Below are positions 20,742 to 30,955 of a DNA stretch of 64,000 nucleotides, in pieces (the first letter of the stretch is position 1; each line of letters begins with the position of its first letter). The translations under genes were made by a program, and so were the position numbers. The notes beneath the pieces were generated by a model that was not told the origin of the DNA, ran no database searches, and worked only from the letters and a program-made list of their open reading frames with translations. Source of the DNA: an uncultured Spartobacteria bacterium (GTDB taxonomy: Bacteria > Verrucomicrobiota > Verrucomicrobiia > Chthoniobacterales > Chthoniobacteraceae); assembly GCA_903919125.1 (NCBI GenBank), contig CAIXGS010000024.1:1-64000 (forward strand), given 5' to 3'.

Positions 20742-20785
20742 GTGTCTGTCCCCTGCGGTTCCCAGAGTCAACGGGACCTGACACC
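20742..20785. repeat. GGGGACAGACAC-family palindrome, last copy
   Basis: GTGTCTGTCCCCTGCGGTTC, CCAGAGTCAACGG and GACCTGACACC form an imperfect palindrome: GTGTCTGTCCC pairs with GGGACCTGACAC. It ends 25 bases before the stop codon of the secreted CAP protein and marks the right edge of the repeat-rich stretch. Confidence 0.65.
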
Positions 20786-20809
20786 CTACCTGCCGCCGCC
20801 GTCTTGCTT

Positions 20810-23800
20810 CTACTGTCCCAACTGCAACGTCCAGCCACCTGTGGAAAGCGTCGGCAGAACACCCGATTCCACCCAGCCTCGAGCACGCAATATTTCGTCG
20901 GATAGCGAAATCAAGCCACAACCGTAAATATTGCGCCTCACATTCTTCCCAGAAATGCTCGACATGTAATAGCCGGTGAACTCCCCGTTCTGCCTGTTCA
21001 GCGTGAGCAGCAATCTCGGCGATAAAACACCAGTTCCTTCTGTCGTTGATGTCGTTGAAATCCTTCCAGTCGCAGTAATGGAAACATTCCATGCGTAGGA
21101 AGCCGTATTCCCGTCTGGATCAGTTGGATCCTGAGCTCTCAACGTAAATGGGGATGAAGTCGATGTGCCTCCACTCAAAAAAGCGGGAACCGTTGTCACC
21201 GTCGTATTTCCCCAGCGCACACCGTCTTGGCTAGAGAAATCCAATCCGGTAACTCCTGTCGAATCTTGTGCGTCGTTAAAGGCGAGTTTTCCGCCCGTCT
21301 TGGACACATAACTCGCTTGTTTCTCGATTTTTCCAGGCAAGATGTCGGAACCAAAATTACTACTCCAGCTAGCAGACGTAGAGTCCCAAACAAAATTCAA
21401 GCTACCCAAGATGCTCGTGGACTTAAGTGTGGCTGAAGTCGAACTCACCCGCCCCTCATAAAAGGATGCATTCAATCCGTCGCTTGTCACTCGAAGTCCA
21501 GTACTTCCGGTGCCGAGCGTCCCCTTCATCCGGCTTGTCCAAAGTAGTTTACCTGTCGAGAGCAGTTGCGCCAAGACGTAGGCATTATTCACCCCCGTGG
21601 GATCACCGTCAGTTGCAGACAACGTATAACGGCCGACGGCCTTAGAGTAATCCAAAGTGCCGCCACCCACACTCGTTGAGGCTGGCGGCTTTGTGAGGGA
21701 TCGACTGCAACTCAGTGCCTGACTCACCCAAGCATCTTCTCCCGCGTTTGGCGAAGCTGTGTCTTTCACGGTCACGTTCAGTCTTGGAGGCGTCTCCGCA
21801 AAGGACACATCAAGCGTCAATTCTTGCCGCCCCAGACTCGTCCCCGTGCCTAGCCTAATCACCTTTTGATAGGTTAATGGGTTCGCCGAGTTCGCGGTTA
21901 ACATACCGACAAACGTACGCGTCACGGGAACATACACCCGGTTCGACGAGCCCTCCAACGCAGTCGCCTCATTATAAAACACTCGCCCCGAAACCGTACC
22001 CGTTTTACTGAACGTCAGCGAAAAGGCGCCTCGATACACCGCCATATCATCCGCCGGAGAATCCGGGCTCTGCTCCAAGAGCCCTTCGTAGGTGCCAGCC
22101 AAATCCGTCCAGTTCACAGTGCCTGTACTACCCGTTCCAGCGGAAAGGATGCTCAACGCCAGCGTAGTATTCCCAGTACCGCTTGAATTGACTGCGCCCA
22201 AAGTCACCACACTCTGCCCAGCAAGAGACGGCATTCCGGAGATAAGCCCGGTGGTGGAGTTAACAGTCAACCCCGAAGGTAATCCGGTCGCGGTGTATGA
22301 AGTCGGAGTATTGGTTCCCGCAATCTGATAGTTGAACACCGAACCCACGGTCCCCGTCGCAGTCGTCGCACTTGTGATGACAGGCAATCCCACCGCAGCG
22401 TTGACCGTGACGCTGAGCGATGTGCTGACCGTCGTGTACCTCGTCGAGTCCGTCGGGGTGAACGTGACGGATTGCGTGTTCGTCCCCACACTTGGAACGG
22501 TGGACGGAGAGGTGAACGCGAATGTTCCAGCAACCGACGCAGAGCCACCGCTCAACGCCAAGGACGCAAGTGACTGACCAGACGTGATAGGGGCGGCTGT
22601 GGGGGCAACGAAGATTACAGGCGTGGCCCTGCTCACTGTGAGAGTCGCGCTCGCACTGGTCACGCTCCCGGCCGAATTGCTCACCACCACGCTGTAGCTT
22701 CCTGCATCCGTCGTCTGCGCGGAGGCGATCGTGTACGTCGAACTGGTGCCGCCGGCGATGGACGCGCCCCCCTTGCGCCACTGGTAGCTCAAAGGCGCGG
22801 TGCCCGAAGCCATCACGCTGAAAGTCGCAAGCGAGCCACCGTTGACCGTCAAGGACACAGGGGAACTGGTGATGCTCGGTGGAGTCACCACGGCGTTCAC
22901 CGTGACGCTGACATTCCCACTGACCGTGTTATACCTCGTCGAGTCCGTCGGGATGAAAGTGACCGATTGCGTGCCTATCCCAACGTTCGGAGCCGTTGAT
23001 GACGAACTGAATGCGAATGCGCCAAGCACAGAAGCGGATCCGCCGCTCAGTACGGATGACGCGAGCGTCTGTCCAGAGCTGATCAAAGACGCAGACGGCC
23101 AGGCGTAAATCGTAGGCGTCGCTTTATTGACATTGAAACTCGTCGTCACCTCTGCCGCAGCGGTGTAGTTCGCATTTCCTGCCTGATTTGCTGCTAAAAC
23201 AACAATCCCAACGCCGTTCACTAATATACTCCCTCCAGAAATGGTCGCAGGACCGGACTTCAACGTAACGCTCACCGTCAGGCCAGAGTTTGCGACTGGC
23301 ACCGCCACCGCAAACGGGGCATCTCCGTATAAATGGGAGCCAATCGCCCCAAACGCACCAATCGTCTGAGCTGCCTTATTCACCGTCAAACTCGCGCTCC
23401 CACTGGTCACACTCCCAGCTGAGTTGCTGACAACCGCACTGTAACTGCCCGCATCCGTCGTCTGCACCGAGGCGATCGTGTAAGTCACGCTGGTCGCTCC
23501 CGCGATGTTGGCACCGTCCTTACGCCACTGACAACTCAATGAACCCATTCCAGTGGCAGTCACGCTGAAACTTGCCGGAGAACCTACGTTCACCGCCAAC
23601 GACGCTGGCTGCGATGTGATCGTCGGAGAGAGAGACTGCGTTGGAAAAACCGTTTTGAGCGCGCCAAAATCAAACCACTGACCACCCACCATTGGGCGAA
23701 TGCGCATGTAGTACGGCGCACCCGCAACAAGAGCGCTGCCCGCCGTCGTGCTGTTGAGTGAAAAATCCGTGGTGGTACCCGAAAGAATCGTCGACACCGC

Positions 23801-25462
23801 ATTAACAAGTTCAGTGGAATTCGATACTGAAATGTCATCGAGAAAAAATCCGCAATTATCGCCCGTATTCACAACGACGCTACTTCCGTTTCTTCTCAGT
23901 GCGAAACGCACGCGAATGGGTTTTCCTGCGTAAGTTGAAAGACTGACCGAGCGCGTATTGAACTGCGAGTCAAAGTATGAGCTACTCAAGCCAACCCCAA
24001 AGCGGCTCCAGATGGTTTGCCAAGTGAGGCCGTTATCTGTGGACACTTCCGCATTCAACGTCGTTGAGGTAGAAGCAAAGCGGCCCAAGTCGTAAAACTT
24101 TAAGTAGCTCGTAGCGGAGGGTATAAAATCACGAGAGATCTCGAACACTTGGTCGTTAAAGTCGGGAAATGCCAAATGGAACGACTTGCTTCCTGAGAGC
24201 TTTGTCGCGCTTTGAATAACAGAATAGGAACCCGTTGTGATAAGCTGAACTTTTGGAGTTGGTGAACTCTCAGCTCCTTCTGTCGCCGTCGATGAGCTTG
24301 ATGAATACACGCGAAGCTCATACTGGTCGGCCTGCTCCACAGAACTGAAGGAATACGAGGCACCAGTCGTCGAAGGTGCGGTGTCCCCATAAATTGCAAT
24401 GGAATCCCCCAACACCATGGGATCAAAAAGCGTGACCGAATAGGTGTAACTTGAGGGCACACCCTGCCCTCCAATACCAGAAATGTTGATGTCAAATGTC
24501 GTGTCCGCAGAAATACTTGAAGGAATTTCGGACGGGGTCCACATTAATGCATTGTCACCAGCTCCGTCACTCACCCATCCCGAATACTGATGACTTACTC
24601 CTGAACCCCTCTGAGTCACTGTGATTCGAGCAGAACTGAAGCTAGCGCCGGGATAGGAAACGGACCACGTGGAGTGAACAAAATTGATGGGGGTGAATCC
24701 CGCGTTCGGCCACGGGACGAATTTTTTAGCGGAAGCGGACTTTGCATCACCTATCACCCAGAGTGCGTTTGCAGCGCGACCGGATGAGTTTTCGGGGATA
24801 TCGCCGGTACCCATTTCCGCTGCGAGGGAGTAAATAATCCAACGGCGGTGCCCAGCACTGGAAACCCCAGAATCATCCATGTAGCCGTCTATCGCTCCGG
24901 GCCCGAAGACCCCCCATGCCAGGTTCGAGTGTGACGCGGCATCAGCCACAGTGGCTTTGTAGAAATATCCGCCGGTTGGATAGTGCGTCAGGTAGCCGTT
25001 TGCCGAAATCCAAAGAGCATCGTCCTGATCCTTGCTGGATTTAGCCGAATTCAAAGTAATATCGGCGGGCAATCCTACGAGAGCGCGGTAAAAATTGATC
25101 CGTCTAAGTACGTCCGCCTTAAACAAATCACTCGTTGTCCCAGCAATGCCCGAGGAGACATCCCCAGTCCATCCCATGCGCGCCAAATATCCTTCCGAGG
25201 CATTGTATATGGTTTGATAGAACGCCAAAACGTCACGGCGGTTGGAAGTATCCACCACGAAGCCATTAGTCGCCGTTGGGTTTCCCGAACCCGGAAGCCA
25301 CCCATAGGCAAATGGCGGAAGGCAAAGAATAACTGCAGAAAAACTGAGAAAAAACCGCCAGCTAATAAGCGCGCAGATATGTTTGCTCCATCTAAAAACA
25401 CACCACGAAGAAAGCGACGTAGTGGGCGTCTGCTTGACAATATCCGCTGGTGTGTTCGGCAT
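20810..25462 (-). CDS. Giant secreted CAP-domain protein with Ig-like repeats
   Basis: 1,550 residues from ATG 25462 (a TTG at 25510 would add 16). A hydrophobic stretch near residues 38-54 (FFLSFSAVILCLPPFAYG) looks like a signal peptide after a long n-region. A CAP/SCP-like domain follows (about 60-250, with FYRALVGLPADI and SAGHRRWIIY). Next come a jelly-roll-like part, two Ig-like domains that repeat QWRKxGAxIAG and TTDAGSYS, MBG-type repeats (PTDSTRYNTV), and a putative-Ig domain (TATGLPSGLTVNSTTGLISG). The last 330 residues form two halves of a beta-rich domain often seen in verrucomicrobial surface proteins. The protein is probably cell-surface or extracellular; CAP activity is unknown. 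Confidence 0.8.
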   Translation of the reverse strand: MPNTPADIVKQTPTTSLSSWCVFRWSKHICALISWRFFLSFSAVILCLPPFAYGWLPGSGNPTATNGFVVDTSNRRDVLAFYQTIYNASEGYLARMGWTGDVSSGIAGTTSDLFKADVLRRINFYRALVGLPADITLNSAKSSKDQDDALWISANGYLTHYPTGGYFYKATVADAASHSNLAWGVFGPGAIDGYMDDSGVSSAGHRRWIIYSLAAEMGTGDIPENSSGRAANALWVIGDAKSASAKKFVPWPNAGFTPINFVHSTWSVSYPGASFSSARITVTQRGSGVSHQYSGWVSDGAGDNALMWTPSEIPSSISADTTFDINISGIGGQGVPSSYTYSVTLFDPMVLGDSIAIYGDTAPSTTGASYSFSSVEQADQYELRVYSSSSSTATEGAESSPTPKVQLITTGSYSVIQSATKLSGSKSFHLAFPDFNDQVFEISRDFIPSATSYLKFYDLGRFASTSTTLNAEVSTDNGLTWQTIWSRFGVGLSSSYFDSQFNTRSVSLSTYAGKPIRVRFALRRNGSSVVVNTGDNCGFFLDDISVSNSTELVNAVSTILSGTTTDFSLNSTTAGSALVAGAPYYMRIRPMVGGQWFDFGALKTVFPTQSLSPTITSQPASLAVNVGSPASFSVTATGMGSLSCQWRKDGANIAGATSVTYTIASVQTTDAGSYSAVVSNSAGSVTSGSASLTVNKAAQTIGAFGAIGSHLYGDAPFAVAVPVANSGLTVSVTLKSGPATISGGSILVNGVGIVVLAANQAGNANYTAAAEVTTSFNVNKATPTIYAWPSASLISSGQTLASSVLSGGSASVLGAFAFSSSSTAPNVGIGTQSVTFIPTDSTRYNTVSGNVSVTVNAVVTPPSITSSPVSLTVNGGSLATFSVMASGTAPLSYQWRKGGASIAGGTSSTYTIASAQTTDAGSYSVVVSNSAGSVTSASATLTVSRATPVIFVAPTAAPITSGQSLASLALSGGSASVAGTFAFTSPSTVPSVGTNTQSVTFTPTDSTRYTTVSTSLSVTVNAAVGLPVITSATTATGTVGSVFNYQIAGTNTPTSYTATGLPSGLTVNSTTGLISGMPSLAGQSVVTLGAVNSSGTGNTTLALSILSAGTGSTGTVNWTDLAGTYEGLLEQSPDSPADDMAVYRGAFSLTFSKTGTVSGRVFYNEATALEGSSNRVYVPVTRTFVGMLTANSANPLTYQKVIRLGTGTSLGRQELTLDVSFAETPPRLNVTVKDTASPNAGEDAWVSQALSCSRSLTKPPASTSVGGGTLDYSKAVGRYTLSATDGDPTGVNNAYVLAQLLSTGKLLWTSRMKGTLGTGSTGLRVTSDGLNASFYEGRVSSTSATLKSTSILGSLNFVWDSTSASWSSNFGSDILPGKIEKQASYVSKTGGKLAFNDAQDSTGVTGLDFSSQDGVRWGNTTVTTVPAFLSGGTSTSSPFTLRAQDPTDPDGNTASYAWNVSITATGRISTTSTTEGTGVLSPRLLLTLNRQNGEFTGYYMSSISGKNVRRNIYGCGLISLSDEILRARGWVESGVLPTLSTGGWTLQLGQ

Positions 25463-25840
25463 AAAAAGAAATCTCGATTTCCGCCCAATTTCCGCCCACA
25501 CGCTTTTCAAGCCTGAGCGCGGGGGATTTAGGGAAGAGTACGGTGGCCTAATTGAGACTCGTGTGTCCAGTCAAATTAAGCCATTATGCAACTAATAGGC
25601 TTTGGCTTTTCCTCACAAACCGATCTCTGCCTCTGCTCCAACGCTGTTCTCCTCTCGGCAGAATGCCCGAACCTCATTTGAATCGCCAATTTGGGAACCG
25701 CGTCACTTCGCGATGCACCTCAGCGTGCCAAATGGCCTACATCTGAAAAAGAAAGACTCTCGCCAGCGCGTCCTTGCCACCGTGCGAACACCTCCCCAGC
25801 CGCGACCCATAGTACAGCCCATCGCACGACGAAGAGCCGT
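25463..25840. other. Intergenic region without a recognisable gene
   Basis: About 380 bases between the start of the CAP protein and the end of the UbiD-family gene, both on the minus strand. No frame shows family features, and I see no convincing hairpin or repeat. Confidence 0.5.
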
Positions 25841-27331
25841 TTACAGAGTGCGGCGCATCGCTTCCACGCGGGCGACGATCTCGGCGGGCATCTTCACGAG
25901 TTCGGGCCAGACGCGGTGGTAGCCTTCGCCGGGGAGTTTGCGAGTGGCGTCGAATGCCATGTGCGTGCCCAAATTGGCGATAGTTGGTGCGTGGTCTAAC
26001 GCGTCACTGGGATTTTTGGTGACGATACTGTCGCGCTGGGGGTCAGTATTGGCGCACATCCGGAAGAGGACTTCGCTGGTATTGTGCACGTCACAGTCGG
26101 CGTCCACGACGACGATATATTTTGCGAACATCATCTGCCCCATTCCCCAGAGCCCGTGCATGATCTTGTAGGCTTGCCACGGGTATTGTTTGCGGATTGA
26201 AACAAAGACGAGATTGTGAAAGGTGCCCTCGGCTGGGAGCGCGATATCGACGATTTCCGGAAAATTCATCTGGAACACCGGCAGGAAGATCCTCGCGCTG
26301 GCGGTGCCCATGTAGAAGTCCTCCATGGGAGGAATTCCGACGATGGTACAGGGATAAACGGCATCCCGACGATGGGTGATCGCTGTGATGTGGAAAACGG
26401 GATACTTGTCGACGGGCGTGTAGAAGCCGGTGTGATCGCCAAAAGGGCCTTCGTCACGGAGTTCGCCTGGATGCACAAAGCCCTCGATGACAAAATCAAC
26501 GTCCGCTGGAACCTCCAAAGGAACGGTCAAACAGGGCGCCAGATCCACAGGACGCTTGCGAATGAACCCAGCGAAAAGCAGTTCGTCCAACCCGTCGGGC
26601 AACGGAGCGGTCGCCGCGAAAGCGTAAGCAGGGTCGCCTCCGATGGTGATGGCGACGGGCATGGGCTCGTTTTTTTCGTAATAACGCTTCCCGTGGCGCG
26701 CGCCGACTTTGTGGACCTGCCAGTGCATGCCGGTGGTTTGGCGGTCATAGATTTGGATGCGGTACATGCCTAAATTGCGCTCGCCGGTATCGGGATCTTT
26801 GGTGTGGACGCAAGGAAGGGTGATGAAGCGACCGCCGTCGTCGGGCCAGCATTGGAGGATGGGAAGGTCCAGCAACGTGGGGAGGCGTTCGGACACGGCC
26901 TGCGGAGAAAGGGGCTTCTCAAAACGGTGAACGACTTCCTGAGCAGGGCCGGTGCGCACGCGGTTAGGTTTGGCGTTAAGTAGGTCGAGTCCCTGAAGGG
27001 CGAGGGTCCAGGCGGAACGCAAATCCGTGGGAGGCTTAGCCTTCAAGATGAGGCGCATCTGCTGCATGAGCTCGTCCACGTCGGCGATGCCCAAGGCGAG
27101 GGCCATTCTGGCTCGCGAGCCCATCGTGTTGACCGCGAGGGGAAAGGAGGAAACGACTCCATTCACGGTAGGTTTCTCGAACAGAAGTGCCTTGCCGCCT
27201 CCGGGGGACTTCATTTCCCGATCCGCCCACGCGGTGATTTCCAACTCAGTTGCAACAGGAAAGGGGACGCGCACGAGTTCCCCGGCTTTCTCAAGCGCAG
27301 CGATAAATTCCACGGTGGATCGGTAAGCCAT
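25841..27331 (-). CDS. UbiD-family (prenylated-FMN) decarboxylase
   Basis: 496 residues, family length. UbiD enzymes decarboxylate aromatic or unsaturated acids using prenylated FMN made by UbiX. The segment GELRDEGPFGDHTGFYTPVD holds the conserved Glu/Asp region of the active site, and ITIGGDPAYAFAATAPLP is typical. The role could be quinone synthesis (4-hydroxy-3-polyprenylbenzoate or the futalosine route) or aromatic degradation; the sequence does not decide. No UbiX gene is in the window. It stands alone, divergent from dctA. Confidence 0.85.
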   Translation of the reverse strand: MAYRSTVEFIAALEKAGELVRVPFPVATELEITAWADREMKSPGGGKALLFEKPTVNGVVSSFPLAVNTMGSRARMALALGIADVDELMQQMRLILKAKPPTDLRSAWTLALQGLDLLNAKPNRVRTGPAQEVVHRFEKPLSPQAVSERLPTLLDLPILQCWPDDGGRFITLPCVHTKDPDTGERNLGMYRIQIYDRQTTGMHWQVHKVGARHGKRYYEKNEPMPVAITIGGDPAYAFAATAPLPDGLDELLFAGFIRKRPVDLAPCLTVPLEVPADVDFVIEGFVHPGELRDEGPFGDHTGFYTPVDKYPVFHITAITHRRDAVYPCTIVGIPPMEDFYMGTASARIFLPVFQMNFPEIVDIALPAEGTFHNLVFVSIRKQYPWQAYKIMHGLWGMGQMMFAKYIVVVDADCDVHNTSEVLFRMCANTDPQRDSIVTKNPSDALDHAPTIANLGTHMAFDATRKLPGEGYHRVWPELVKMPAEIVARVEAMRRTL

Positions 27332-27722
27332 GGGCGGACTGTAGGCCGCTCAGCTTCGCAAGGAAAGCCGCCTTCGATCCCAAAAGAACCACGCTTTTCA
27401 TCGAAAACTCGGAGCTACGGTTAGTCTTTATGTACAGTTCAGGATCGGATCTGCTTCGAAAGCAGAGTTGAAGGCCGTCTTGTTTGGGAAAGGGCACTGG
27501 CTCTCCGCGATGCCTTCGTTTAGAAGGCTCGTCGCCATGCAATCCCCCCTTTGCTCGTTGCCACTGCTTTTGCTTTTTCCAAGCATGCACCTTCCTGCGA
27601 ATTCCCGCGAAACCATCGGCCACGGGGATGGCGGCCTTACCCGCAGTGGGCTGTTGGTTCCAGCGACGAGGACGAGGACAAACCGCGCGCCAAGGCTTCC
27701 CAAAAAATAAAGCGATAGCTCC
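27332..27722. other. Divergent intergenic region, UbiD-family gene / dctA
   Basis: About 390 bases with no supportable gene. 27450-27466 can form a 7-bp hairpin (TCTGCTT-CGA-AAGCAGA) without a T-tract on either side. Promoters for both flanking genes presumably lie here but are not obvious. Confidence 0.5.
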
Positions 27723-28973
27723 ATGAAATCACTGACGCGGCATCTTTATTTCTGGGTGCTTTTGAGCATTTTTTTCGGCGGACTTCTGGGTGCGGTCAAA
27801 CCCGAGTTGGCGGTGTCTCTCAAGCCGGTGGGCGACGGGTTTATTGCGTTGGTCAAAATGTTGATCAGCCCGATTATTTTTTGCACGGTGGTGCTCGGCA
27901 TCGCGGGCGCAGGCGACATGCGCAAGGTAGGGCGCATCGGGGGCAAGGCGCTTCTTTACTTTGAGGTAGTCTCCACGCTAGCGCTCGGTATTGGCCTTGT
28001 TGTGATGCATTTGCTCCATCCAGGACGCGGGTTCAATGTCGACCCTCAAACCCTGGACACAGCTGCCGTAGCCAAGTACACCAAGGCTGCTTCTGAACAA
28101 AGTGCGGCGGAATTCGTGCTGCATATTATTCCCAAAACCTTCGCTGATGCATTCACCGGTTCGGGGGATTTGCTACAAGTGTTGCTCCTTGCCGTGCTGT
28201 TTGGCTACGCCATGACGCAGTTGGGAAAGGTTGGCAAACCGGTGCACCATTTTATGGAAGATGCGTCCCATATTTTTTTCGCGATGATGGCGGCGATTAT
28301 GAAGCTCGCGCCGTTGGGAGCGGGAGCAGCGATGGCATTTACGATCGGCAAATACGGCTTAGGATCGCTTAAGCCGCTGGTGGCACTCATGGGGAGTTTT
28401 TATCTCACGTGCGCGGTGTTTGTCTTGGTGGTTTTGGGGGCGATTGCGGCGCTGACGGGCTTCAATATTCTGCGGTTTATTGTCTATATTAAAGATGAGC
28501 TGCTCACGGTTCTCGGCACCTCGTCCTCGGAATCAGCGCTAGTCCCGTTGATGGCGAAGTTGGAGCGTTTGGGGTGTTCGAAGTCCGTCGTCGGGCTGGT
28601 GGTTCCTTCTGGCTACTCGTTTAATTTGGACGGCACAAACATCTACCTGACGATGGCCGCTTTGTTCGTAGCGCAGGCGCTCAATATCGAACTGACGCTG
28701 CGCCAAGAGTTCACGATTTTAGGAGTGGCGATGCTAACATCCAAGGGCGCTTCGGGTGTTTCAGGGGCGGGGTTTATTACGCTGGCAGCGACTTTAGCGG
28801 TGGTTCCTTCCATTCCTGTAGCGGGTCTGGCCCTAATTTTGGGCATCGACAGGTTCATGTCCGAGGCGCGCGCCCTCACAAATTTTGTGGGTAACGGAGT
28901 GGCGGCCATCGTGATTGCGCGTTGGGAAAACGAACTCGATCAGGAGTGTCTTAAGCAGCAACTCCGCACATAA
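27723..28973 (+). CDS. dctA: Dicarboxylate:cation symporter DctA
   Basis: 416 residues with about eight membrane segments and two re-entrant loops (SDF/DAACS family). It imports C4-dicarboxylates such as succinate, fumarate and malate with protons or sodium. Family motifs are clear: [16 protein letters not shown] near residue 45, [11 protein letters not shown] (HP1), [28 protein letters not shown] (HP2) and [19 protein letters not shown]. The arrangement SLNLDG-like NLDGTNIYL fits dicarboxylate rather than glutamate carriers. The gene is alone on the plus strand. Confidence 0.93.
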   Translation: MKSLTRHLYFWVLLSIFFGGLLGAVKPELAVSLKPVGDGFIALVKMLISPIIFCTVVLGIAGAGDMRKVGRIGGKALLYFEVVSTLALGIGLVVMHLLHPGRGFNVDPQTLDTAAVAKYTKAASEQSAAEFVLHIIPKTFADAFTGSGDLLQVLLLAVLFGYAMTQLGKVGKPVHHFMEDASHIFFAMMAAIMKLAPLGAGAAMAFTIGKYGLGSLKPLVALMGSFYLTCAVFVLVVLGAIAALTGFNILRFIVYIKDELLTVLGTSSSESALVPLMAKLERLGCSKSVVGLVVPSGYSFNLDGTNIYLTMAALFVAQALNIELTLRQEFTILGVAMLTSKGASGVSGAGFITLAATLAVVPSIPVAGLALILGIDRFMSEARALTNFVGNGVAAIVIARWENELDQECLKQQLRT

Positions 28974-29006
28974 ACCACAAATTTCGTTTCAGTAAAAGAT
29001 CTCCCG

Positions 29007-29936
29007 ATGTGCACATCCTCCCGAATTTACTTTCTGTTAATTTTTCTCCTATTTGGAGTTACATCACTCTCAGCAGCCCAGCCGAAACCCGTCCCGCGGA
29101 TGCAGGTAATTCCGCTGCCCGATAATCAGATCTCGTTTGAGTGCGACAAAAGAGAGCTCACGCGTCTGCATTTTGCCCCCAACCAACAACGGCCCTTTCT
29201 TTATCCAGTCAACGGCCCCTCTGGTTTCACGCTCACCCGCATGGGGCACCCTCACGATCCCATCACCCACAGCCACCACAATTCCGTGTGGATTTCTCAC
29301 GCCGCCATTAACGGACTCAGCTTCTGGGCTGATAGCAGCGGGGCTCATATCGTACATCAACGGGTCGAAAAACTCTCCGATGGGGATGCCTCTGCGAGCG
29401 TGGAGACCTCCGCTCTTTGGCGCACCAACGACGGCAGCGATCTTCTAAAAGAGTTGCGCAAAGTCACAGTCCAGCCGCAGGAAAACGGGGAATGGTTGCT
29501 GGTGATTGACCTTCAACTGACTCCAGTCAAGGAGCCTGTCCATATCGGGGACACTGCTTTCGGGATGCTCGGCGTGCGCATGGCTAAGACCATTGGCGTC
29601 AAAGACGGCGGCGGCACGATTCGTAACTCAGAGGGCGGCGTGGATGAGGCCGGTTGTTTTCGAAAGAAAGCGCGTTGGGTGGATTACTCGGGCCCTGTGA
29701 CCAACGAAATTACGGAAGGCATCACGCTGCTGGACCATCCCAGCAATCCCGGCCATCCCGTTCCCTTCCACGTGCGGGACGACGGCTGGATGGGGGCTGC
29801 ACTGACGTTTGGCAATCCCATCAACTTGGAGGCTGGCCAGTCCCTTAAGCTCAAATACGGTCTCTACATCCACGCGGGCGCTCCCGCCACCGAGGCCTTG
29901 GAGCGGCAGTGGCAGATCTTTTCCACCGCGCCGTAA
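29007..29936 (+). CDS. Exported DUF6807 (PmoA-like) protein
   Basis: 309 residues. An N-terminal signal peptide (YFLLIFLLFGVTSLSAAQ) predicts export. The mature part matches DUF6807, often labelled 'methane oxygenase PmoA'. HPHDPITHSHHNSVWISH is the family hallmark, with a cluster of histidines that could bind metal. The protein has no relation to true particulate methane monooxygenase; the label is a naming error. These proteins occur beside Gfo/Idh oxidoreductases and sugar genes in PVC bacteria, as here (30.1-33.7 kb), suggesting sugar catabolism. Confidence 0.8.
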   Translation: MCTSSRIYFLLIFLLFGVTSLSAAQPKPVPRMQVIPLPDNQISFECDKRELTRLHFAPNQQRPFLYPVNGPSGFTLTRMGHPHDPITHSHHNSVWISHAAINGLSFWADSSGAHIVHQRVEKLSDGDASASVETSALWRTNDGSDLLKELRKVTVQPQENGEWLLVIDLQLTPVKEPVHIGDTAFGMLGVRMAKTIGVKDGGGTIRNSEGGVDEAGCFRKKARWVDYSGPVTNEITEGITLLDHPSNPGHPVPFHVRDDGWMGAALTFGNPINLEAGQSLKLKYGLYIHAGAPATEALERQWQIFSTAP

Positions 29937-30126
29937 CGCATGGGCGAAGAGGGTAAAGGCGAACGCGCCCACATTTCACCCGGCAGTGGTTAAAAATCGT
30001 GGCTCGATTTCAAATCTTCGAACCGCTACAAGGCTTTGAGGTCGCTCAAAAGCCACTCCAGCATTTTCCGAAGCAAGATCAGACCGACGGTCCGTGCAGT
30101 TTGCGCACAACACTCACCCGAACTTT

Positions 30127-30909
30127 ATGGAAGTCATCATTCAACCCACGGCGGAAGCGGCCAGCTTAGAGGCTGCGAAAAAAGTTGCGGCGATTGTACG
30201 AAGCAAGCCGAACGCAGTGCTTGGGCTGGCAACAGGGAGTACGCCCTTGGGGTTGTACCGTGAGCTCATCCGGATGCACCGGGATGAGGGACTGGATTTC
30301 AGCCAAGTAACCACCTTTAACTTGGACGAATACGTGGGCCTCGGTGCGGAGCATCCGGCTTCTTACCATCACTTTATGTGGCAGTTTTTGTTCTCACATA
30401 TCAATATCAACCCAAGCCGCGCCCATCTCCCTGATGGCCTAGCTTCCGATATTCCCTCGTTTTGTGGACGCTACGAGCAGGCCATCACCGAGGCGGGCGG
30501 CTTGGACTTGCAGATCCTTGGAATTGGTGCCGACGGTCATATCGGCTTCAACGAGCCAGCGTCCTCCCTCGCCTCTCGCACACGAATCAAAACGCTCACC
30601 GAGCGAACTCGCTCGGATAACGCGCACTTTTTTGCGCCCGGCGAGATGGTGCCACAACACGTAATCACGATGGGCGTTGGGACCATTATGGAAGCGAGGG
30701 AGGTGCTACTTCTCGGGTTTAGTTCGCGCAAAGCTGAGGCGTTAGCGGCCGCGATCGAAGGTCCTGTGACGCAAATGGTGCCGGCTTCCGTACTCCAATT
30801 TCATCCCAAAGCGACCGTGCTCCTCGACGAAGCTGCTTCAGGAAATTTGCAGCGCGCCGATTATTACCGCCACGTATATGCTAACAAACCAGTCTGGCAG
30901 CGGATTTAG
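30127..30909 (+). CDS. nagB: Glucosamine-6-phosphate deaminase
   Basis: 260 residues from ATG 30127 (an earlier ATG at 30094 adds 11 unlike residues). Converts glucosamine-6-phosphate to fructose-6-phosphate and ammonia, linking amino sugars to glycolysis. Family motifs are present: LGLATGSTPLGLYREL (phosphate loop), TFNLDEYVGL (catalytic Asp), GIGADGHIGFNEP and the active-site SYHHFM. No nagA or nagE is near. It precedes two Gfo/Idh genes on the same strand by 46 bases, so carbohydrate use is the likely shared theme. Confidence 0.93.
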   Translation: MEVIIQPTAEAASLEAAKKVAAIVRSKPNAVLGLATGSTPLGLYRELIRMHRDEGLDFSQVTTFNLDEYVGLGAEHPASYHHFMWQFLFSHININPSRAHLPDGLASDIPSFCGRYEQAITEAGGLDLQILGIGADGHIGFNEPASSLASRTRIKTLTERTRSDNAHFFAPGEMVPQHVITMGVGTIMEAREVLLLGFSSRKAEALAAAIEGPVTQMVPASVLQFHPKATVLLDEAASGNLQRADYYRHVYANKPVWQRI

Positions 30910-30955
30910 TTTCGACGTACCCTGAGTCTTCAGCGTCACTGCTCTCAATATCCTC

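Noticed and set aside
27450-27466. Terminator in the gap before dctA
   Set aside because: Seven-base stem without a T-tract on either strand and not close to any gene end in the right orientation.
29007-29936. Particulate methane monooxygenase subunit (from the 'PmoA' label)
   Set aside because: The protein is a soluble exported DUF6807 member without the membrane helices of true PmoA; no pmoB/pmoC is present.
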